Shown here: one piece after another, positions 7,573-14,835 of the stretch
Layout: the number at the start of each line of letters is the position of its first letter
Position numbering within the stretch: position 1 is the stretch's first letter
DNA from: CAYUJH01 sp964394585
GTDB taxonomy: Bacteria > Bacteroidota > Bacteroidia > Cytophagales > Flammeovirgaceae
Assembly (NCBI GenBank): GCA_964394585.1
Contig: CAYMYI010000077.1
Coordinates: forward strand, 1 to 19,731
Direction: 5' to 3'
Length of the DNA: 19,731 bases
Notes under the pieces: generated by a model
Seen by the model: the letters and a program-made list of their open reading frames with translations, nothing else
Database searches by the model: none
What the model was told of the DNA's origin: nothing
Made by a program: the position numbers and the translations under genes

Positions 7573-8422
7573 AGCTATTTTCTCTGGTTGCCGTTTCGTA
7601 AATGCCATTTTCATGGGCTCGTTTAAGTTCTATTTTTCGTTTGTTAATCAGGATATTTCTGATTTGATCTGCCACCATCTCTACAGGCGCGTATTCATTT
7701 TCAGATATTTTATACTCATTAATCTTTAAATAATAGAGATAATTCTCATCAGTCGTTTCTAAAAGTTTTTGTGTCTTAAGCGTATTGACCACATTGCTAA
7801 TTTGTTGGGCAAATGGGGTATTACTGATGATATCGTCAAACTCAATCCAAATCGAATCGTTGAGTACAAATTTATCAGCATAACTGTAGGTATACGAGGA
7901 TAGCTTTTCAAAGTCTTGCGGTTTATCGGAGATGAGCCAACGTTTTACTTTCCGCTGCTGCGGGGCTTCAATAGGAATTTTCAGGTAAATACCTTTGATG
8001 ATATTCCGTTTTAGCTCAAAATTGGGCAAGTTCTCTTCATAGTATTCTTTGATTTGCCCTGTGGTTACCGTAGTATCCAAATTACTTTCTACAAATTGCT
8101 TTTGGTAATCGTACACAATCAGCTGGTATTTATAGTCTTGCACTCGCCGTTCAATTTCGGCTTCGTCAATCGTTAAATTTTCTCGTGCCTTAATAAGTAA
8201 GAGTTGCTTTCGAATCCACGAGTCTACATATCGGCGCACGATATCGGCACTATCTTCTTGCGAAGTGCGTGCAGAAACCAGCCCTTCGAGTTCATCTTCA
8301 TAAAGGTACGTATCGTAAACTCGTGCAATTTTAATGCGTTCAGTATCTTCCGTTTGCGTTACAGGTTCAACATATTGGCACCCAACGAGCAGTGCCATTC
8401 CTAACCAAAAAAGTATGCGCAT
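7559..8422 (-). CDS. SurA-N-like lipoprotein, probable chaperone partner of SurA
   Basis: The product is 287 residues. It begins with a lipoprotein signal (MRILFWLGMALLVGCQ) whose Cys follows LVG, a good lipobox, so the mature protein should be lipid-anchored. The first 120 mature residues resemble the helical chaperone arm of SurA/PpiD proteins: a VYDTYLYEDELEGLV segment, then YVDSWIRKQLLLIKARENLT with the heptad-like helices that follow. I cannot find the HILI...GG.LG motifs of an active parvulin domain in the remainder, so this is likely a chaperone without isomerase activity or with a very diverged domain. Small lipoproteins of this type sit directly before surA in many Bacteroidota. The start at 8422 is chosen because the alternative ATG at 8449 overlaps the predicted -7 box. 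Confidence 0.75.
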   Translation of the reverse strand: MRILFWLGMALLVGCQYVEPVTQTEDTERIKIARVYDTYLYEDELEGLVSARTSQEDSADIVRRYVDSWIRKQLLLIKARENLTIDEAEIERRVQDYKYQLIVYDYQKQFVESNLDTTVTTGQIKEYYEENLPNFELKRNIIKGIYLKIPIEAPQQRKVKRWLISDKPQDFEKLSSYTYSYADKFVLNDSIWIEFDDIISNTPFAQQISNVVNTLKTQKLLETTDENYLYYLKINEYKISENEYAPVEMVADQIRNILINKRKIELKRAHENGIYETATRENSYEIY

Positions 8423-8446
8423 ATCATTTTTTGAAAATTGTTTGTA

Positions 8447-8454
8447 CAAAAGTA
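8447..8454 (-). promoter_or_regulatory. -7 element of promoter for the lipoprotein-surA operon
   Basis: TACTTTTG on the minus strand (8454 to 8447) is an exact TAnnTTTG match 25 bases upstream of the lipoprotein start at 8422. No clear TTG is visible at the expected -33 distance, so the call rests on the -7 element and its position. Confidence 0.5.
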
Positions 8455-8532
8455 CGATAAGTATTCTAACTGAGTAGAATGATCTCTACGCCCCCAAAGG
8501 TTGCTTAAAGGAAGCTGGTTATAGAGAGAACT

Positions 8533-8697
8533 TTAGCCATCTTTAGTCTTCCAAGCCAAGTGCATATTGAATAATGCACCTAAAAGCAGCATTATCCACC
8601 AATACGTGAGCCGTTCAAAAAGAAAATAATAAATGCCCAAACCGGCCAATAAAATAGCAGCGATGGCATACCAATAGTTATTTTTGTTGATGAACAT
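8533..8697 (-). CDS. 54-residue two-helix membrane protein (small ORF)
   Basis: An ATG at 8697-8695 opens a 54-codon frame ending in TAA at 8535-8533. The protein starts MFINKNNYWYAIAAILLAGL. It has two hydrophobic stretches, about residues 9-27 and 32-47, separated by a short charged turn (FER), and ends in the polar tail KTKDG. The pattern polar start, helix, charged turn, helix, basic tail is that of a genuine small membrane protein. The frame fills most of the 289-base gap between the surA operon and argB and contains Trp, Tyr and Gly codons unlike a random A/T-rich frame. I do not recognise a family. It is divergent from argB with only 14 bases between the two start codons, and ends about 110 bases before the lipoprotein start. 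No promoter for it is obvious. Confidence 0.6.
   Translation of the reverse strand: MFINKNNYWYAIAAILLAGLGIYYFLFERLTYWWIMLLLGALFNMHLAWKTKDG
8679..8686 (+). promoter_or_regulatory. -7 element of possible argB promoter
   Basis: TATTTTTG at 8679-8686 matches TAnnTTTG exactly and would start transcription near 8690, giving a leader of about 20 bases for argB. No TTG lies at -33. The element falls within the first codons of the divergent 54-residue ORF, so transcription of the two genes would be mutually interfering. Confidence 0.4.
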
Positions 8698-8711
8698 TAG
8701 GCTACAATTAC

Positions 8712-9494
8712 ATGGAAAAATTAAGCATCTTCAAAGTTGGGGGAAATGTCATGGAAGATAGCGCCCTTTTAACGCTTTTTGTGAAAAAAATTGCCATGTT
8801 CCCGGGCTTGAAATTATTGGTACATGGAGGGGGAAAAATGGCATCCGAGATGATGTGGCGCATGGGTATCGAACCTCAAATGGTTGGGGGAAGGCGCATA
8901 ACCAACGCTGAAACGCTACAAGTAGTAACGATGGTATATGCAGGGTGGGCTAATAAAACATTGGTAGCCCTACTACAGGCGCAAGGGTGCAATGCTTTAG
9001 GGTTGAGCGGTGCAGATGGTGGTTGGATAAAAGCGAGAAAACGCTCCGTGAAAGACATCGATTATGGTTTTGCAGGCGATATCGACTCCCAAAATGTAAA
9101 TATTGACCTATTGCGGCACTTATTGCAAATGAACTGTACGCCAGTGTGTTGTGCCATCACGCACGATGGAAACGGACAATTACTGAATACGAACGCCGAT
9201 ACCATAGCTGCAGTTGTAGCCGTTGCCGCAGCACAACACTATGAAGTGAGCTTGGTGTATTGCTTTGAAAAACCGGGAGTACTCACCGATGTTTCAGATG
9301 ATTCTTCGGTGATAGCTGAGCTTGGGTATGCTCACTATGAAACCCTGAAAGCCTCCGGAGCAATTGCCCATGGCATGATTCCTAAACTTGATAATGCATT
9401 TTACGCTTTGCAGAACGGTGTGAAATCGGTACGGATTCAAAAAGCAGAAGCCATAAACACGCACTCAGGAACAAGTTTGCTTTTTTCTCGATAA
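8712..9494 (+). CDS. argB: acetylglutamate kinase (ArgB)
   Basis: ArgB phosphorylates N-acetylglutamate, the second step of arginine synthesis; in some Bacteroidota the substrate is N-succinylglutamate. The product is 260 residues, matching the family's 255-300. Visible are the N-terminal catalytic Lys8 in FKVGGN, the nucleotide/substrate loop LVHGGGKMASEMM (36-48), substrate-binding Arg in VGGRRIT (58-64), NTNADTIAA (159-167) for the acyl-amino acid and phosphate contacts, and catalytic Lys225 in HGMIPKLDNA. This is the short form without the N-terminal helix found in hexameric, arginine-inhibited enzymes, so allosteric inhibition by arginine is less likely. It is followed after 21 bases by the AI-2E-family gene and further down by an M20 deacylase fitting the same pathway. 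Acetyl versus succinyl substrate cannot be decided by eye. Confidence 0.94.
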   Translation: MEKLSIFKVGGNVMEDSALLTLFVKKIAMFPGLKLLVHGGGKMASEMMWRMGIEPQMVGGRRITNAETLQVVTMVYAGWANKTLVALLQAQGCNALGLSGADGGWIKARKRSVKDIDYGFAGDIDSQNVNIDLLRHLLQMNCTPVCCAITHDGNGQLLNTNADTIAAVVAVAAAQHYEVSLVYCFEKPGVLTDVSDDSSVIAELGYAHYETLKASGAIAHGMIPKLDNAFYALQNGVKSVRIQKAEAINTHSGTSLLFSR

Positions 9495-9515
9495 ATTCGT
9501 TCCATACCTTTCGGC

Positions 9516-10565
9516 ATGAACACAAAACTTAAACTAAGCACCGCCGCCAATTGGGCAATCATCCTCAGTGTTACTGTATTGGCGTTGATTTATTTTCGGA
9601 AATTTATCCAGCCTTTTGTGCTAGCTGTGGTGATTTGGTATCTGATTCGAGCAGCGAGAAATTGGTTGGGTAAGCTGAACATCAAAGGGCGCACGTTGCC
9701 CCGTTGGTTTCAAGTGGGGCTTTCGTTCATCTTTATTTTTGGAGTACTGTGGCTCTTTTTTGAAATCATCATGATGAATGTAGAGCTGATTACCGAAAAA
9801 TCGAGCGAGTACAATAAGAATCTTAAAATATTCATTAATAACATTGTCGCATTTTCAGGCATTGAAGATATTAATACCATACTACAGGAACGTGTGAGCT
9901 ATTTTGACTTCGAATCATTGGTTCGCAATGTCATCAACTCGATTAGCTCAGCACTTGGCGATATTGTACTGATAATCATCTATGTGATTTTTTTATTACT
10001 TGAAGAAAGCTTTTTACCACAAAAAATTGAGGAAATCCTTGAAGGGTCTTCTCAACGTGAAAAGATTTTAGAAGTAATTCAGCACATCTCGCGTTCAATT
10101 AATACATATTTTTCTGTAAAAACCTCGATGAGTCTGCTTACCGGCGTGTTGAGTTTTGGAGTGATGACGCTTCTAGGAGTCGATTTCGCTGTGTTGTGGG
10201 CATTTCTCATCTTTTTATTTAATTACATTCCCTATGTTGGGTCTCTCATTGCCACGTTATTACCCTCGTTTTTTGCCATTTTTCAATTTGCAGAATTCCT
10301 CCCGTTTCTGTGGGTTTTTCTTTCGGTAGAAGCCATTCAAGTGTTAGTAGGGAACTACATAGAGCCTCGTGTGATGGGGAAAAACCTGAATTTAAGCCCA
10401 CTTGTTGTCATTCTTTCCTTAGCATTTTGGGGAGCAATTTGGGGAATCATCGGGATGATTCTATCTGTACCCCTTGTATCTGTAACGGTGATTATCCTGG
10501 GGTACTTCCCCGCTACTCGCAATATCGCTATTTTGCTTTCTGAGAAAGGGCAAGTAGAACAATAG
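9516..10565 (+). CDS. AI-2E family transporter-like membrane protein
   Basis: The product is 349 residues with the AI-2E family (PF01594) arrangement. Two closely spaced N-terminal helices (about 14-26 and 30-45) are followed by a helix near 65-85, a long soluble segment with amphipathic helices (about 88-145), a helix at 150-165, then a cluster of C-terminal helices. LLGVDFAVLWAFLIFLFNYI, GNYIEPRVMGKNLNLSPLVV and WGAIWGIIGMILSVPLV are characteristic of the C-terminal half. Members export diverse solutes or act as ion antiporters; the AI-2 link is historical and should not be taken as function here. The 21-base spacing from argB suggests co-transcription, and a role in moving a pathway compound is conceivable but only inferred from position. 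Confidence 0.88.
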   Translation: MNTKLKLSTAANWAIILSVTVLALIYFRKFIQPFVLAVVIWYLIRAARNWLGKLNIKGRTLPRWFQVGLSFIFIFGVLWLFFEIIMMNVELITEKSSEYNKNLKIFINNIVAFSGIEDINTILQERVSYFDFESLVRNVINSISSALGDIVLIIIYVIFLLLEESFLPQKIEEILEGSSQREKILEVIQHISRSINTYFSVKTSMSLLTGVLSFGVMTLLGVDFAVLWAFLIFLFNYIPYVGSLIATLLPSFFAIFQFAEFLPFLWVFLSVEAIQVLVGNYIEPRVMGKNLNLSPLVVILSLAFWGAIWGIIGMILSVPLVSVTVIILGYFPATRNIAILLSEKGQVEQ

Positions 10566-10638
10566 TGGGCGATTTTCCTCGCATTGAGTAGCCTAGCCAT
10601 GCATTGGCTATTGGTAGCTCATCATTTTAGTAATTTGT

Positions 10639-11724
10639 ATGCAAACAATAGATATTTCCATATTAACACAAGAGGCAGTTGCCTTACTGCAACAGCTCAT
10701 TGCCACGCCTTCAATTTCTCGCCAAGAGGATAAAACCGCCGAAGTTTTACGGCAATTCTTAGCCAAACAACAAATCCCTTATCACACTTTTGGGAATAAT
10801 GTATGGGCTTACAATATTGATTTCGACCAAACCAAACCCACGCTATTACTTAATTCGCACCACGATACCGTGAAACCTAACCAAGGCTACACACGCGACC
10901 CGTTTACCCCCACGGTACAAGAGGGAAAGCTCTTCGGGCTTGGAAGTAACGATGCCGGAGGCTCGCTTGTATCGCTGTTGGCTACCTTTCAGTATTTTTA
11001 TGAAAAGAAAAACCTGCCATACAATTTAGTATGGGCAGGCACTGCCGAAGAAGAAATTTCTGGGAAAAATGGGGTAGCAAGCATTTTACATAAGTTACCC
11101 AATCTCGCATTAGCCATTGTAGGGGAGCCCACTCAGATGAATCTTGCCATTGCCGAAAAAGGGCTCATGGTGCTCGACTGCTACAGCTATGGCAAATCGG
11201 GGCATGCCGCACGTAACGAAGGCGAAAATGCCATTTACAAAGCATTGCCTGATATTACATGGTTTCAAACCTTTCAGTTTCCTCGCGTTTCAGAAGCACT
11301 AGGACCCGTGAAAATGAGTGTAACGATGATTGATGCTGGCAAACAACACAACGTAGTGCCCGACCTCTGCCATTTTGTAGTTGATGTACGCACCACTGAT
11401 GCGTACAGCAATGCAGAAACTTTGGCAATTATTCAACAAAAAGTAAGGGCAGAAGTAAAACCCCGTTCACTACGGTTAAATCCTTCGGGGATTTCCGCAG
11501 ACCACCCCCTAGTATTAGCAGGCAAAAAGCTTGGCCGTCGTACATTTGGTTCGCCTACACTATCTGACCAAGCACTGATGCCTTTCCCCTCTGTAAAAAT
11601 TGGCCCGGGCGATTCCGCTCGATCGCACACTGCCGATGAGTTCATCTATTTACGTGAAATCGAAGAAGGCATTACTTTGTACATCGAATTATTCGAACTC
11701 TTTTTTAAAAGCTCGGAAGCCTAA
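10639..11724 (+). CDS. M20 family zinc deacylase, probable N-acetylornithine deacetylase (ArgE-like)
   Basis: The product is 361 residues with M20 landmarks. The first zinc-binding HxD lies in LNSHHDTVKP (H74, D76), the bridging Asp in LGSNDAGGS (D105), the general base and metal Glu in AGTAEEEISG (E137, E138), another ligand Glu163 in VGEPTQM, and the last His330 in SARSHTADEF. The dimerisation domain starts near GKSGHAARNEGENA (185-198). The sequence resembles the Bacteroidota deacylases annotated as ArgE, which release ornithine from its N-acyl form, and linkage to argB supports that; LysK- or DapE-type substrates are alternatives. It begins 73 bases after the AI-2E gene, in a gap with only a weak stem-loop, so it may belong to the same transcript. 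Confidence 0.85.
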   Translation: MQTIDISILTQEAVALLQQLIATPSISRQEDKTAEVLRQFLAKQQIPYHTFGNNVWAYNIDFDQTKPTLLLNSHHDTVKPNQGYTRDPFTPTVQEGKLFGLGSNDAGGSLVSLLATFQYFYEKKNLPYNLVWAGTAEEEISGKNGVASILHKLPNLALAIVGEPTQMNLAIAEKGLMVLDCYSYGKSGHAARNEGENAIYKALPDITWFQTFQFPRVSEALGPVKMSVTMIDAGKQHNVVPDLCHFVVDVRTTDAYSNAETLAIIQQKVRAEVKPRSLRLNPSGISADHPLVLAGKKLGRRTFGSPTLSDQALMPFPSVKIGPGDSARSHTADEFIYLREIEEGITLYIELFELFFKSSEA

Positions 11725-11792
11725 AAACAACGTTTCTGTGTTTGATGGTGTCGTTTTTAAAAAAATCATTTCAACACACATATTCAACCTTT

Positions 11793-12317
11793 ATGAAAAA
11801 CATCAGAATTTTTTGGTTAGGGGTTTTAATCCCCTTGGTGGTTGGCTGTTTTGGTTTTTGGGAAGAGCCAATCGTAGATCCTTTGTGGGAGACCCGTTAC
11901 CGACCCATCCTCATGGAACGCAGCGAGCTAGAAGCCGCCATCCGCTTTGAAGCTCCACAGCCCATACGCAATGCAGGTAAAATCTATTTTAAAGAAGGCA
12001 TTCTCTTTTTGAATGAAAAATATGAAGGCATCCATGTAATTGATAACCGCAACCCCAGCACCCCACAGCCATTAGGATTTATCCGCATTCCGGGATGTAT
12101 CGATATGGCAGCATATGGCAACTTTTTATATGCTGATAATGCAGTGGATTTGCTTGCGTTCAATCTATCTAATCCGCGCAATCCTACATTTGCAAATCGA
12201 AAACAAAGCGTTTTCCCCGAATTGCCACCACCCGATCTTACCTATGTGCCCTATCGGTTTACAGCTGAAAATAGACCTGCGAACACCGTTATCATTGGTT
12301 GGGAACTGAGCGAATAA
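11793..12317 (+). CDS. short LVIVD-like lipoprotein
   Basis: The product is 174 residues from the ATG at 11793, whose lipoprotein signal MKNIRIFWLGVLIPLVVGCF ends in a good lipobox (LVVGC). An ATG at 11742 would put 17 residues before it and is less likely. The mature part contains two segments of the LVIVD-repeat type: GKIYFKEGILFLNEKYEGIH followed by VIDNRNPSTPQPLGF, and GNFLYADNAVDLLAFNLSNP with its following residues. These form beta-propeller blades of unknown function on secreted or surface proteins. Two blades are too few for a closed propeller, so this protein may pair with the larger repeat lipoprotein 27 bases downstream. The short form with a Pro-rich tail (FPELPPPDLTYVP) resembles small lipoproteins I recall next to LVIVD genes in Bacteroidota. 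Confidence 0.75.
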   Translation: MKNIRIFWLGVLIPLVVGCFGFWEEPIVDPLWETRYRPILMERSELEAAIRFEAPQPIRNAGKIYFKEGILFLNEKYEGIHVIDNRNPSTPQPLGFIRIPGCIDMAAYGNFLYADNAVDLLAFNLSNPRNPTFANRKQSVFPELPPPDLTYVPYRFTAENRPANTVIIGWELSE

Positions 12318-12344
12318 TCACTTCATTTTAAATCTGAATTCACG

Positions 12345-13115
12345 ATGAAAAAGACCTTCTTAGCTGTATATATTCTTAGCATAGCAATTTCGCTCGGCAC
12401 ACTGGTTTCATGCGAATCTTCTGAAAGCGATTCGCTGTCGATAGCTCCCTCTCCTGAAGGAGGAGTCGGCGGTTCTACCGCTCGTTTTGCCATTGCAAAT
12501 GGGCATTTGTATACCGTAGATTTTTCAAACCTTAATGTTTTTGATCTTCAGAATCCGGCTGATCCTACGCCGATTCAGACGGTTGCCATCAATAACGACA
12601 TCGAAACCATCTTCCCTCGTGGCGATAAATTGTTCATAGGGTCGCAATCGGGCATGTATATATACGATGTTGCCAACCCAACTCGGCCTGAGCAGTTGGG
12701 GCTCTTTGTCCATGTGGTAAGTTGCGACCCGGTAGTTGCCGACGATCGCTATGCCTACGTAACGCTTCGTTCGGTACAAGGCTTTTGCGGCAGAAACACT
12801 AACCAGCTCGATGTAATTAACGTGGAAGATTTGCGCAATCCATTTTTAGAGCGAACTTATCCAATGAGTGGTCCCAAAGGTTTGGGTATCGACGACGACC
12901 TTTTGTATGTATGTGATGATGGGCTGAAAGTGTTTGATGCCACCGATCCCTTGAACCTTGAGCTAACCCAGCAGTTTCCAATAGCCGCTAACGATGTAAT
13001 TCCTTTGGAAGGACACCTATTGGTAACCGGAAACGACGGGTTTTATCAGTACCAACTCACGGCAGAAGGGTTAGAATTGCTGAGTAAAATTGAGGTAACC
13101 CCCGACAATGAATAG
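12345..13115 (+). CDS. LVIVD-repeat beta-propeller lipoprotein
   Basis: The product is 256 residues. The signal peptide MKKTFLAVYILSIAISLGTL ends with lipobox VSC (Cys23), followed by an acidic/Ser-rich tether (ESSESDSLS), so it is probably anchored in the outer membrane. Five repeat units follow, each with a 'hydrophobic strand - x - v.D.sNP..P' pattern: LYTVDFSNLNVFDLQNPADP, KLFIGSQSGMYIYDVANPTR, the block containing LDVINVEDLRNP, LYVCDDGLKVFDATDPLN and LLVTGNDGFYQYQL. The conserved SCDPVVADDRYAYVTLRS block lies between repeats 2 and 3. The molecular function of LVIVD proteins is unknown. The gene lies 27 bases after the short lipoprotein, and the next gene starts inside its last codons, so all three are probably one operon. 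Confidence 0.88.
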   Translation: MKKTFLAVYILSIAISLGTLVSCESSESDSLSIAPSPEGGVGGSTARFAIANGHLYTVDFSNLNVFDLQNPADPTPIQTVAINNDIETIFPRGDKLFIGSQSGMYIYDVANPTRPEQLGLFVHVVSCDPVVADDRYAYVTLRSVQGFCGRNTNQLDVINVEDLRNPFLERTYPMSGPKGLGIDDDLLYVCDDGLKVFDATDPLNLELTQQFPIAANDVIPLEGHLLVTGNDGFYQYQLTAEGLELLSKIEVTPDNE

Positions 13116-13791
13116 TTATTTTTTCAAAGGGATTTTGGTGTGCGTATTTTCATTCATGGCAGTGTATGCAATGGCACAAGCACGCGATTCCCTCAAAACT
13201 GTTTCGGTAGGGTTTACTCCACAGCATTTAATTCAAAGTGCTATGCGGATTGATCTAGAAAAAGAAATCGGAAAAAAGCGCCATCGGCTATTATTAAGCC
13301 CGTATTTCTATACAGGATATACCTACTTTTATGAGGGAACCCGCACTGGAAACAGAGTAAATACCACCAATAACAGACGAGATGAAATAGGGGGAGTTGG
13401 TGGCGAATTTCAGTTTAAATACCGAATTACCCGGCGCGAACGATATGGCTTTCCATTTTTTTCGGCCGGGCTTGGCGTACATCGAATTCGCCTTTCGTAT
13501 GATGATGTAGCCTGGCAAACTTTTCAAGAAATAAAAGGAGAGGTGTTGCGCTTGATGCCGGCAACGTTGAAAGAACGCATCACCCGACTTGATGCCATTT
13601 TCACGGTAGGTTACCGTGCATTTATGGGTCAACACTTTGCTTGCGATGTATACGGAGGTGTAGTCGCTCGCACGGCATGGATCGACGTTACCCCCGATGC
13701 ACCTCCACGCGACCACCAAGAGATTTTTTTTCTACATGGTTTCGAAGGGGCAATCCTGCGGGTCGGGCTCACCTTTTCAGTAATGCTTTGA
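13108..13791 (+). CDS. probable outer-membrane beta-barrel protein
   Basis: The product is 227 residues and I do not recognise a specific family. A signal peptide (about 23 residues, cut after AMA before QARDS) is followed by alternating aromatic/polar strands with many Tyr, Phe and Arg, such as RLLLSPYFYTGYTYFYEG and GFPFFSAGLGVHRIRL. It ends in the strand AILRVGLTFSVML, a C-terminus compatible with a beta-signal for barrel insertion. The ATG overlaps the stop of the LVIVD gene by eight bases, which strongly suggests coupled translation and a shared role: the two lipoproteins may sit on or block this barrel. It converges on the AraC-family gene with 28 bases between the stops and no clear terminator. 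Confidence 0.65.
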   Translation: MNSYFFKGILVCVFSFMAVYAMAQARDSLKTVSVGFTPQHLIQSAMRIDLEKEIGKKRHRLLLSPYFYTGYTYFYEGTRTGNRVNTTNNRRDEIGGVGGEFQFKYRITRRERYGFPFFSAGLGVHRIRLSYDDVAWQTFQEIKGEVLRLMPATLKERITRLDAIFTVGYRAFMGQHFACDVYGGVVARTAWIDVTPDAPPRDHQEIFFLHGFEGAILRVGLTFSVML

Positions 13792-13819
13792 GAGTGGCTG
13801 CAAACGCTTGCTAATACTG

Positions 13820-14692
13820 TTACCCTTTCCCTTTTTTAGCTCGGTAGTTAGAGGGCGATTGGTTCAGTCCTTTTTTAAAAAACGCACTGAAATGAAGAGG
13901 CTCTTCGAAACCTAAATGGTAGGCTATTTCCTTTACGCTTTGGTTGGTATGCAGCAGTAAACGCTTTGCTTCGAGCATCAACCGATTTTGAATGAGCTGT
14001 TTGGCGGTTTTGCCAGTAGTGAGTTTTACAGTGTTACTCAGGTGTTTAGGGGTAATGTAAAGTGCTTCAGCATATTGGTTTACCTTATGCCATTGGGTAA
14101 AGTGCAAATCGACCAATTGCTTGAAATCGCGCAGAATGCAAACCTCGTTGCTTTCTGGTTCATGTGCATTGTTACTAATTAGGGCACAACACTGGTTGGT
14201 GTAAATCAGGAATAATTGCAGTAAGGCACCAAGTGCACGGTCTCTGTAAAGTAAAGGCTGTGGTAAGCATGCCTCCATTTCCTGAATCGTATTTACGAGC
14301 CGTTGTGTGGAAATTTCATCTAAGAAGACGGGGGGAGAATCGCCATAAGGTTGAAATAAATTCACATTTAGAATAAACTCTTCCGAAATGTCATTCTCTG
14401 TCAAGAAATCGCGTGTAAAAGTAACCACCCATCCTTTCGGAAGGGCATTCAGTTTAACTTGGTGTACTTGCCCTGGGCTTACAAAAAATACTTGGTTTTT
14501 GGCAAGCCGAAATGCTTTATAATCGATAACATGTTCTCCATCGGCATTGATTACAAACAGTACAGTGTAATAATCATGTCGATGCGGAAAAACGTTCTTA
14601 CCGCGAGCATTACGGTAAATATCTTCCATTTTTTGCACGTTGAAATCGACGTGATGCTGCCGAGGTGGTAAAAAGGTAGACGAAGTAGGCAT
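13820..14692 (-). CDS. AraC-family transcriptional regulator
   Basis: The product is 290 residues, the usual size. The N-terminal half is a cupin-type ligand-binding domain: FPHRHDYYTVLFVINADGEH (35-54), then VFFVSPGQVHQVKL (68-81), where His/Asp and the 'SPGQVH' turn are typical of AraC sensors. The C-terminal 100 residues are the double helix-turn-helix: QYAEALYITPKHLSNTVKLT (206-225) and SVKEIAYHLGFEEPLHFSAF with FKK next (252-273). The second helix pair matches the family signature well. It is a single gene with convergent neighbours on its 3' side and the serine hydrolase gene ending 143 bases upstream on the same strand. Neither ligand nor target can be told; the nearby hydrolase and the LVIVD set are possible targets only by position. 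Confidence 0.93.
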   Translation of the reverse strand: MPTSSTFLPPRQHHVDFNVQKMEDIYRNARGKNVFPHRHDYYTVLFVINADGEHVIDYKAFRLAKNQVFFVSPGQVHQVKLNALPKGWVVTFTRDFLTENDISEEFILNVNLFQPYGDSPPVFLDEISTQRLVNTIQEMEACLPQPLLYRDRALGALLQLFLIYTNQCCALISNNAHEPESNEVCILRDFKQLVDLHFTQWHKVNQYAEALYITPKHLSNTVKLTTGKTAKQLIQNRLMLEAKRLLLHTNQSVKEIAYHLGFEEPLHFSAFFKKGLNQSPSNYRAKKGKG

Positions 14693-14835
14693 GGGAAAAA
14701 CGTTTGAAAAATAACCTCAAAACCGGGTAATATGTTGACCCCCTTCTCATCTTAATTACGTAGAAGTATTTATGACGATAATGATGTGGTAGTTAAGTAT
14801 CTTGTGAAAAGTAATCATCTTAGAGTTTTTTCTAC

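Noticed and set aside
10594..10610. TAGCCA-TGCAT-TGGCTA stem-loop before the ArgE-like gene
   Set aside because: Six-base stem without a following T-run; too weak to call as a terminator or operator.
12345..13115. Idea that the two LVIVD lipoprotein genes are one gene split by a frameshift
   Set aside because: Each has its own start codon and complete lipoprotein signal peptide, so they are separate genes.
13294..13719. Minus-strand 141-codon frame
   Set aside because: It is antisense inside the barrel gene, which has a signal peptide, a coupled start and sensible strand pattern; the antisense product has no recognisable feature.
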